Assembly: GCA_017444825.1 (NCBI GenBank)
Contig: JAFSVU010000026.1
Span: 1-64,000, forward strand
Length of the DNA: 64,000 nucleotides
Direction of reading: 5' to 3'
From: Clostridia bacterium
GTDB taxonomy: Bacteria > Bacillota > Clostridia > UBA1212
Shown: one piece after another, positions 57,673 to 64,000 of the stretch
Numbering within the stretch: position 1 is the stretch's first letter
Layout of the letters: every line of letters starts with the position of its first letter
Notes under the pieces: generated by a model
Told to the model about the DNA's origin: nothing
The model's input: only the letters and a program-made list of their open reading frames with translations
Database searches by the model: none
Position numbers and translations under genes: made by a program

Positions 57673-59646
57673 TTACATCACGTCAAGCTCATCCATATAT
57701 AGATGGCCGTATTCTTCAATATAGTCCTTGCGGGCCTGATCCTCGTTGCCGAGAAGTACGTCGAAATAATATGCAGTTTTTTCAGCATCCTCAGGCATGA
57801 CCTTAATGAGACGCCTTGTCAAAGGATTCATGGTGGTCTCCCACATCATATCCGGCTCATTCTCGCCAAGGCCCTTCGACCGTGATATGGTGTACTTTCC
57901 GTGGATCTCGGATAATATCTTTCCCTTTTCCTGTTCGTTAAATGCAAAATAGGATTTGCCGCCGGTTTTTATCTCAAACAGCGGAGACTCGGCTATAAAG
58001 ACCTTGCCCTCTTTTATCAGTGTGGGGCAAAGTCTGTAGAACATGGTAAGCACCAATGTTCTGATCTGGTATCCGTCATAATCCGCATCGGTGCATATGA
58101 TGACCTTGCTCCAGCGGAGCGCACTAAGGTCAAAGAGGGATGTCTTTTTATTCTTTCTTGTTTCAAGCTCGATACCGCAACCCAGGACTTTGATGAGATC
58201 CATGATGACGTCATTGGCAAATACTTTATCGATGCTCCACTTGAGGCAATTTAAGATCTTTCCGCGAAGTGGCATTATTGCCTGAAAAGTGGAATCACGG
58301 CCAAGCTTTACGGACCCCAATGCCGAATCGCCTTCAACGATATAGAGTTCCCTAAGGGTGACGTCCTTGCTGTCGCAGTCAATAAACTTCTTTACCCTCG
58401 TTGCGATATCGGTATTGCTCTGAAGCTGTCTTTTGGTATTCTGACGCTCCTTTTCGGCAGACTCACGGCTGCGTTTATTAATTAGTATCTGGTTTGCCAC
58501 AGCTTCAGCGGCCTGCCTGTTCTCGATGAAGAAGACCTCCAGAGAGTTTCTGATGAATTCGGTCATGGCAGACTGAATGAAAGGATTGGTTATTGCCTTT
58601 TTTGTCTGGTGCTGGTAGCTTGTTTTTGTGGACGCGGTATTGGTTATGCAGACGAGGCAGTCCTGGATATCCTGGAATGTGATCTTCTGCTCGTTTCTGG
58701 TATATTTGTTTGAAGACTTGATTATCTTATCGATCTCTGAGACAAACGCGCTTTTTACAGCTTTATCGGGAGCACCGCCGTTCTCAAGGAAACTGGAATT
58801 ATGGTAGTATTCCAGGGCATTCACGCTGTTGCTGAAGCAAAACGCAAATTCCATCTTAAGCTTGTACTCGGGAGAGTCAGCTCTGTCACGGCCTTGAGTG
58901 TTTGCGGAATAGCGGCTCACCTGGGTAAAAGCGTTATCGCCAACGATCTCCTTCATATAATCGACAATACCGTTCTCATAATAGAACGTATAATTCTCGT
59001 CAGATTCCTCGTCATAGAGCTTGAAGGTCACACCGGAATTTACGACCGCCTGGCGCCTCAACAACGATATATAAAAATCGAGAGGGATGTTTATATCGTT
59101 AAAAACCTCAAGGTCGGGAAGCCAGCGCTGATCTGTGCCGGTCTCTTTGCCGCTATAAGGCTCCTTCTTAAGACCGCCGATGTTTTCTCCTCTCTCAAAG
59201 TGGAGAGTGTATCTAAAACCGCCGCGGAGGACCTCCACATCCATAAACTCGGAGGAATACTGGGTGGCGCAGCAGCCGAGACCGTTAAGGCCCAGGGAAT
59301 ATTCGTAATTTTCGGGATTTGTGTTGTTATCGTATTTACCGCCGGCATAGAGCTCGCAGTACACTAACTCCCAGTTGTACCGCCCCTCGGCCTCGTTATA
59401 ATCAAGGGGACAGCCGCGGCCGTGATCTTTTACACGTATGGACTTGTCTTTGTATCTTGTGACTTCAATGACGTCGCCAAAGCCTTCTCTTGCTTCGTCA
59501 ATGGAATTCGCCAATATCTCAACGAGAGTGTGAGAGCAACCCTCAAGGCCGTCCGACCCCAGGATAGACGCAGGGCTGAACCTGACCCTTTCTGCGCCTT
59601 TTAGAGATTTGATACTGTCGTTGTTATATGAATCTTTCTTTTGCAT
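57673..59646 (-). CDS. Divergent type IIA topoisomerase subunit B (GyrB/ParE-like)
   Basis: A 657-residue protein. The GHKL ATPase motifs are present in altered form: LVEILANSIDEAREGFGD (usual VDNSIDEA), KDHGRGCPLD (usual DNGRGIPV) and LGLNGLGCCATQYSS (usual GLHGVGA). The TOPRIM domain has ELYIVEGDSALGSVKLGRDS and CTDADYDGYQIRTLVLT, where most enzymes have DADVDGxHIR. Catalytic Glu and Asp residues are kept, so activity is likely. The ATG at 59646 lies 10 bases after the previous stop codon and is preferred to a longer start at 59718 that would overlap that gene. Confidence 0.9.
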   Translation of the reverse strand: MQKKDSYNNDSIKSLKGAERVRFSPASILGSDGLEGCSHTLVEILANSIDEAREGFGDVIEVTRYKDKSIRVKDHGRGCPLDYNEAEGRYNWELVYCELYAGGKYDNNTNPENYEYSLGLNGLGCCATQYSSEFMDVEVLRGGFRYTLHFERGENIGGLKKEPYSGKETGTDQRWLPDLEVFNDINIPLDFYISLLRRQAVVNSGVTFKLYDEESDENYTFYYENGIVDYMKEIVGDNAFTQVSRYSANTQGRDRADSPEYKLKMEFAFCFSNSVNALEYYHNSSFLENGGAPDKAVKSAFVSEIDKIIKSSNKYTRNEQKITFQDIQDCLVCITNTASTKTSYQHQTKKAITNPFIQSAMTEFIRNSLEVFFIENRQAAEAVANQILINKRSRESAEKERQNTKRQLQSNTDIATRVKKFIDCDSKDVTLRELYIVEGDSALGSVKLGRDSTFQAIMPLRGKILNCLKWSIDKVFANDVIMDLIKVLGCGIELETRKNKKTSLFDLSALRWSKVIICTDADYDGYQIRTLVLTMFYRLCPTLIKEGKVFIAESPLFEIKTGGKSYFAFNEQEKGKILSEIHGKYTISRSKGLGENEPDMMWETTMNPLTRRLIKVMPEDAEKTAYYFDVLLGNEDQARKDYIEEYGHLYMDELDVM

Positions 59647-59656
59647 TATACCTGCG

Positions 59657-60712
59657 TCAATAGAAAGATGCCAGGAGCTTCTTATAGGCATCCACCTTGC
59701 TGGACATAAACGATTCATTAATGGAACCGCTTTCAGCGTCGACCTTTATAAGTCCTCCGTCACTGCCTCCGAAAACGTACATGGTCGCTGTTGGATCAAG
59801 TACAGACTTCACAACGTATGCATTGACAGAAGTCAGATCAAAATTCTTCTCCGAAGCCGCGAGCTTCTCGGGGAATGAGGAACCGGGACTTCCCTTGCAT
59901 TTGCTCAGGAATGTCTTAAAGAACTGTACGTAGGAGTCCTTGTAATATGAATCTATCTCTCCGATAAGCCTTTGAGTAACGAAGGAGTCGATAAACGTGG
60001 CAGCGACCTTGTTCTGGGGAACTCTGGTGCCGTCGTAGAACTTTACCATGTCGGCGTCGTAAATATTGTCGTCCGTTCTGTAGAAAGTGACAAGTTTAAC
60101 AGCGTTTGTCCCGTTAAATGAAGCCTTGCTTTTGGAGATCGATACGGACGTGCCGTCAGGAGTTTTGGCATTAATCTTACAGGGAGGAAAATATGAAACT
60201 CCCGCGCCCTTTGTGAAGCTGTCTATCAGATCCGCTGCGGCATCGCTTGTAAACGAGACTGCTCCGGATACCGGGATGGATAGAATTCCGGAAACCACCG
60301 AGCCCGTCTTTTCGATACCGTATCTGGAATAAAACTCGGCAATGGAAGCAAGTTCCCAGCCCTGATCCCCGATCTTGGAGGATACAGAGACGTCCACAGG
60401 ATAGAATATGAGATTGATATTGTAATTTGCGTAATCAACGGTTGCGGTAAACGCAAGCTCCGCATTTTTACCGGTACTGTCCGTCATGATAAAAAGCGTA
60501 GTCGAAACGTCAGACTTTTCTGTTTTGGAACCGCCTTCCTGATGCGAATTCGAAGGATCATATTTCTCGTCTGTGGGATTAAGATCGATCACGGAGTCCT
60601 GTTTTTCGTTTACGATATTATCAAGTGCAAACAAAAATCCAATGACGCCCGCGCCAATGAGAACGATAATGGATATTACTACAACTGCTCTTCTGAGATT
60701 ATCCACATTCAT
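59657..60712 (-). CDS. Membrane-anchored extracytoplasmic protein, possibly a divergent LCP-like domain
   Basis: A 351-residue protein with one N-terminal helix (AVVVISIIVLIGAGVIGFLF) and a linker rich in Ser, Asp and Glu. The outer domain (about 70-300) has TLFIMTDSTGKNAELAFTAT, INLIFYPVDVSV and AVSFTSDAAADLIDSF, in the order and spacing of LytR-CpsA-Psr proteins, but the conserved Arg residues of that family are not obvious. It is the first gene of the operon with the divergent topoisomerase pair. Function unknown; a cell-wall role is a guess. Confidence 0.6.
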   Translation of the reverse strand: MNVDNLRRAVVVISIIVLIGAGVIGFLFALDNIVNEKQDSVIDLNPTDEKYDPSNSHQEGGSKTEKSDVSTTLFIMTDSTGKNAELAFTATVDYANYNINLIFYPVDVSVSSKIGDQGWELASIAEFYSRYGIEKTGSVVSGILSIPVSGAVSFTSDAAADLIDSFTKGAGVSYFPPCKINAKTPDGTSVSISKSKASFNGTNAVKLVTFYRTDDNIYDADMVKFYDGTRVPQNKVAATFIDSFVTQRLIGEIDSYYKDSYVQFFKTFLSKCKGSPGSSFPEKLAASEKNFDLTSVNAYVVKSVLDPTATMYVFGGSDGGLIKVDAESGSINESFMSSKVDAYKKLLASFY

Positions 60713-60779
60713 GCTCCTTCCGTTAAAATCGACAGTTTATTATACAATCTTTGGCAGGCTTGTTCAATCTCTTTGATAC

Positions 60780-60808
60780 TTGAAACCCACCTTTAAAGGA
60801 TGTAAAAT
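60780..60808 (+). promoter_or_regulatory. gpmI promoter
   Basis: TTGAAA (60780-60785), 17-bp spacer, TAAAAT (60803-60808); AAGGAG precedes the start codon. Confidence 0.75.
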
Positions 60809-60857
60809 ACCCCGGGACATCTGTCCCGTTTAATAAATTATATAAGGAGAATATGTA

Positions 60858-62492
60858 ATGAACTATAAAGGACCGGTAGTAACTATTGTCATGGACGGCG
60901 TTGGCGTCAGTGAAAACCCGGAAGGAAACGCGGTGATGTCAGCCAACAAGCCGGTGCTCGACAGACTCCTCAAAACTTATCCGAACATGCTTCTTAAGGC
61001 CCACGGAACTGCTGTGGGACTCCCCTCAGACGAGGACATGGGGAACTCAGAAGTTGGTCACAATGCCATTGGCGCAGGAAAGGTCTATTCCCAGGGCGCT
61101 AAGCTTGTAAACGAATCCATCGAATCAGGCGATATGTACAAAGCCAAAAGCTGGAGAGAGATCATTGAAAACGTTCAAAAGAATTCATCCGTTCTTCATT
61201 TTCTTGGTCTTTTTTCCGACGGAAACGTCCACTCCCACATCAACCATCTCAAAGCCATGATAAAGGAGGCTAAAGCCGAGGGTGTTAAGAAGGTCAGGAT
61301 CCACATTCTGCTGGACGGAAGAGACGTGGGTGAGACATCCGCTCTTGAATACGTGCTTCCTTTTGAAGACTTCCTCACTGAGCTGAGGTCCGATGATTTC
61401 GACGTATGCATCGCCAGCGGCGGCGGAAGAATGGCTATCACAATGGACAGATACGAAGCAAACTGGAAGATGGTCGAACAGGGCTGGGCTACCCACGTGG
61501 AAGGAAAAGGCAGACAGTTTTCCACAGCCGAAGAAGCGATCAAAACCTACAGAGACGAATTCCACGTTATCGATCAGGATCTTCCCGCATTCGTTATAGC
61601 AAAAGACGGTAAGCCTGTGGGAAAGATCAAAGACGGGGACAGCGTAATATTCTATAATTTCAGAGGCGACAGAGCCCAGGAAATAAGCAGAGCTTTTGAA
61701 AACCCGGATCTTGACACTATAGCAAGAGAGGAAAAGCCGAAGGTATGTTATGCAGGCATGCTGCAGTATGACGGTGACCTTCACATCCCCTCCAGATTCC
61801 TTGTGGATCCGCCCTCCATCAGAAACACCATGGGCGAGTATCTGGCAAACCGGGGAAAGATGCAGCTTGCGATCGCCGAAACTCAGAAATACGGCCACGT
61901 GACATATTTCTGGAACGGAAACAGGAACGGAAAATTCAACGATAAGCTGGAGACTTATATCGAGGTTCCTTCGGATGTGGTGCCTTTCGAGCAGCGCCCC
62001 TGGATGAAGGCCGCAGAAGTTACCGATGCACTTATAAAAGAGCTCGAGACCGGCAAATACGACTACGTAAGAGTTAACTTCGCCAACGGAGATATGGTGG
62101 GACACACAGGCATATTCCAGGCCGCTGAGATCGCAGTTGAGACAGTTGACCTCTGCCTCGGAAGACTCCTTCCCGTCATCGATAAGCTTGGCGGTATGGC
62201 TATCATCACAGCAGACCACGGCAATGCCGACGAAATGTACGAGATCAAAAAAGGAAAGATCTCAAGAAATGCGGACGGAAGCGCCAAGGCAAAAACTTCC
62301 CACACTTTAAACCCGGTGCCCTGTATTTTCTACGACAATACCGAAAACGCTTCCAAATATGAATTAAAACCCTTCAGAAATGAAGACGGTAAGCTCCGTT
62401 TCGGACTTTCCGACATAGCAGCAACGGTTACGGCTCTTATGGGCCTTGATACTCCCGAAGGCTGGGACGAGGCGCTCATAACGACCAAATAA
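60858..62492 (+). CDS. gpmI: 2,3-bisphosphoglycerate-independent phosphoglycerate mutase
   Basis: A 544-residue manganese enzyme of glycolysis. Seen: VVTIVMDGVGVSENPEGNAV with the metal Asp, the phosphoserine site MGNSEVGHNAIGAG, HFLGLFSDGNVHSHINHLKA, HILLDGRDVGETSA, VIFYNFRGDRAQEISRAF, NFANGDMVGHTG, and IITADHGNADEMYE, with KTSHTLNPVP near the end. All metal ligands are present. At 544 residues it is about 30 longer than common clostridial enzymes, due to inserts in the N-terminal transferase domain. It is monocistronic between its own promoter and terminator. Confidence 0.96.
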   Translation: MNYKGPVVTIVMDGVGVSENPEGNAVMSANKPVLDRLLKTYPNMLLKAHGTAVGLPSDEDMGNSEVGHNAIGAGKVYSQGAKLVNESIESGDMYKAKSWREIIENVQKNSSVLHFLGLFSDGNVHSHINHLKAMIKEAKAEGVKKVRIHILLDGRDVGETSALEYVLPFEDFLTELRSDDFDVCIASGGGRMAITMDRYEANWKMVEQGWATHVEGKGRQFSTAEEAIKTYRDEFHVIDQDLPAFVIAKDGKPVGKIKDGDSVIFYNFRGDRAQEISRAFENPDLDTIAREEKPKVCYAGMLQYDGDLHIPSRFLVDPPSIRNTMGEYLANRGKMQLAIAETQKYGHVTYFWNGNRNGKFNDKLETYIEVPSDVVPFEQRPWMKAAEVTDALIKELETGKYDYVRVNFANGDMVGHTGIFQAAEIAVETVDLCLGRLLPVIDKLGGMAIITADHGNADEMYEIKKGKISRNADGSAKAKTSHTLNPVPCIFYDNTENASKYELKPFRNEDGKLRFGLSDIAATVTALMGLDTPEGWDEALITTK

Positions 62493-62514
62493 TCATTTTT
62501 TAACAAATAAAATT

Positions 62515-62558
62515 AAAACCGGCAGTGATCCGTTATGGAAGCTGCCGGTTTTGTTTTT
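62515..62558. terminator. Bidirectional terminator between gpmI and dnaJ
   Basis: AAAACCGGCAG/CTGCCGGTTTT stem with T-rich tails on the plus side and A-rich sequence on the other, between two convergent genes. Confidence 0.9.
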
Positions 62559-62576
62559 GCATATTTAATATCCGGT

Positions 62577-63740
62577 TTATTTCTTAAATTTACCGAAGAA
62601 GCCTTTTTTCGGGTCCGCCTGTTTGTCTGTTGAGAGTATCCTGTCTGTGGCGTCATCGAATTCTCTAAGGATAGCTTTTTGAGAATCGTTCAGCTTTGAA
62701 GGTATCACAACCTGAACGGTGACGTACATATCGCCTCTCTGGTTCTTGGAATTGAGCACCGGAACGCCTCTTCCTGCGATTCTGAATTCTTTTCCGCTGG
62801 GGGTTCCTTCGGGAATCTTAACGTCAAACATCTGATCGAGGCCTGCAACCTTAACAACCGTTCCCAGAACGAGCTGAGGATAAGTAAGATATATAGTCTG
62901 ATAGATATCGAAATCTTTCCTGGTAAACTGGCTGTTTGGCTTGATCCTTACAGAGAGATACAGGTCTCCGTTCTGACCTCCGTTTATGCCCACATTGCCC
63001 TGACCGGATTTTTTGAGAGACTGGCCTTCATTGATGCCCTTCGGGAAATCGGCGCTGACTTTTACAGTCTTACGTACAATACCGCGGCCCGAGCACGCTC
63101 CACAGGGATCCGTGATCGTAAAGCCTTTACCGCCGCAGTTGTCGCAGGGCACTTCCCTTACCATTTGACCGAGGAAAGAATTGGTGACTCTTCGCTGATA
63201 ACCGGTACCTCCGCAGTTCGCACACTTTGCCTTGGTCTTTGATTTGGAGCCTGTACCCGCGCACTGGTCGCAAGGCAGCGTCTTTGTCACGTTAATATCC
63301 TTATGACAGCCAAAAGCTGCTTCCTCAAGAGTGAGGTCAACATAAAGCCTTATGTCCTCGCCCTTCATTGAAGCATTTCGTCTTTGACTTCCGGAACCGC
63401 CGCCAAAACCAAATCCGCTGAAAATAGAGCCGATTATGTCGTCAAAGCCGCCGAAACCGCCGCTGAATCCCTCAAAGCCCGAAGCACCGCCACCGGCACC
63501 GGCACCGGAGGACGGATCAAATGCGGCATGGCCGAATTGGTCATATTTCGCCCTCTTATCAGGGTCCGAAAGGATCTCATTAGCTTCGTTGAGCTCTTTA
63601 AATTTCTCTTCACACTCCTTATCACCGGGATGAAGATCGGGGTGGTATTTCTTGGCAAGCTGCCTGTATGCCTTTTTAATATCGTCAGCGGTGGCGTCCT
63701 TTGAAAGACCCATCACTTCATAATAATCTCTTTTATCCAT
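62577..63740 (-). CDS. dnaJ: Chaperone protein DnaJ
   Basis: A 387-residue Hsp40 co-chaperone. Order: J domain with YYEVMGLSKDATADDIKKAY and the HPD motif in KKYHPDLHPG, a Gly/Phe-rich region, four CxxCxGxG zinc motifs (CDQCAGTG, CANCGGTG, CDNCGGKG, CGACSGRG), then the substrate-binding C-terminal domains (VPVLNSKNQRGDMYVTVQV). It stimulates DnaK ATPase and delivers unfolded proteins. It follows dnaK by 72 bases, within which a long hairpin lies. Confidence 0.97.
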   Translation of the reverse strand: MDKRDYYEVMGLSKDATADDIKKAYRQLAKKYHPDLHPGDKECEEKFKELNEANEILSDPDKRAKYDQFGHAAFDPSSGAGAGGGASGFEGFSGGFGGFDDIIGSIFSGFGFGGGSGSQRRNASMKGEDIRLYVDLTLEEAAFGCHKDINVTKTLPCDQCAGTGSKSKTKAKCANCGGTGYQRRVTNSFLGQMVREVPCDNCGGKGFTITDPCGACSGRGIVRKTVKVSADFPKGINEGQSLKKSGQGNVGINGGQNGDLYLSVRIKPNSQFTRKDFDIYQTIYLTYPQLVLGTVVKVAGLDQMFDVKIPEGTPSGKEFRIAGRGVPVLNSKNQRGDMYVTVQVVIPSKLNDSQKAILREFDDATDRILSTDKQADPKKGFFGKFKK

Positions 63741-63756
63741 TGTAAATATACTTTCT

Positions 63757-63798
63757 CCCGGCGAAGACGATGCATTAACATTGTCGTCCCCGCCGGGA
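63757..63798 (-). other. Stem-loop between dnaK and dnaJ
   Basis: TCCCGGCG/CGCCGGGA outer arms and a GACGA/TCGTC inner pairing, without a following T-run. It is not a standard terminator; it could mark an mRNA processing or stability site, or attenuate dnaJ. Confidence 0.55.
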
Positions 63799-63812
63799 TC
63801 TTTAAATTATAC

Positions 63813-64000
63813 TCAGTTATCGTTTACTACGGTGTCATCTCCGGGGTTTCCGCCTTGTCCCTGATCGCCGCCGTTCTGTTTGTAGATCTTTTCTGAGATC
63901 TTATAGAACACCTGGTTGAGTTCCTCAGTGGTCGTCTTCATGTCATCCGTATTGTTGGATGCAATGGCGGACTTGACCTTCTCGAGAGCAGCATTGATGT
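63813..64000 (-). CDS. dnaK: Chaperone DnaK, C-terminal end
   Basis: The last 61 codons plus stop codon of a protein entering from the right edge. The sequence (ALEKVKSAIASNNTDDMKTT, then ELNQVFYKISEKIYKQNGGD) is the helical lid end of DnaK, followed by a Gly/Gln/Asp-rich tail. Its position ahead of dnaJ confirms the assignment. The nucleotide-binding domain and any HrcA-regulated promoter lie outside the window. Confidence 0.92.
   Translation of the reverse strand, partial: INAALEKVKSAIASNNTDDMKTTTEELNQVFYKISEKIYKQNGGDQGQGGNPGDDTVVNDN

Noticed and set aside
61185-62219. A 344-codon open frame antisense to gpmI
   Set aside because: Shadow of a well-conserved gene; no independent support.

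Overview
The window looks like a chromosomal segment of an anaerobic Clostridia-type Bacillota, probably a gut or rumen Lachnospirales/Oscillospirales relative. The evidence is strong GGAGG-type ribosome binding sites with several TTG and GTG starts, textbook sigma-A promoters, an ECF transporter module, a eukaryotic-type NADP isocitrate dehydrogenase and an extra divergent type IIA topoisomerase pair. GC content is moderate (by eye, a little under half). No species can be named from sequence alone.

Layout. 1-1080 is accessory: the start of a radical SAM maturase, a small peptide made of Ala-Cys-Gly repeats (an ACGX-type modified peptide system) and a divergent HxlR regulator with paired operator-like repeats, followed by the decayed 3' part of a group II intron (1080-1622). 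From 1664 to 14660 lie ecfT-ecfA2-ecfA1-ruvB-ruvA-ruvC with a GH106-like glycosidase at the head, a membrane-anchored propeller-like protein, metA, surE, an NrnA-type phosphoesterase and a site-2-protease homologue that has lost its catalytic residues. 14763-29260 is a long minus-strand housekeeping run: an S11 carboxypeptidase homologue that has also lost its active site, rpoD, dnaG, an OGG-type glycosylase, tyrS, rarA, glyA, a single gene fusing a UDP-sugar pyrophosphorylase domain to isocitrate dehydrogenase, gltA and trpS. 29353-41602 holds cell-wall genes (M23 peptidase, PBP1A), thrS, a tyrosine recombinase, nagA and an unusual ROK protein. Three arrays of heptamer repeats plus GTGCCG modules fill the gaps between convergent genes here; one pair of arrays flanks a four-helix-bundle (S23/IVS-family) gene. 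41603-47106 holds a MATE exporter, a metallo-beta-lactamase-fold protein, three exported or anchored surface proteins and tRNA-Tyr/tRNA-Thr. 47229-64000 holds TraX-like and other membrane proteins, galE, a flavoprotein, a heterodimeric ABC exporter, an M19 dipeptidase, the divergent topoisomerase pair, gpmI, dnaJ and the end of dnaK.

How the genes fit. gltA and the isocitrate dehydrogenase fusion are adjacent and point to an oxidative route to 2-oxoglutarate. nagA and ROK form an amino-sugar operon. ruvABC, rarA, dnaG, rpoD and ogg cover replication and repair.

Most notable: the pyrophosphorylase-IDH fusion; the ACGX peptide locus; the stop-codon-abutting repeat arrays; two neighbouring envelope pseudoenzymes; and a strong excess of the octamers CGCCAATG and AACCAATG over the whole window. 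All counts and alignments were made by eye.
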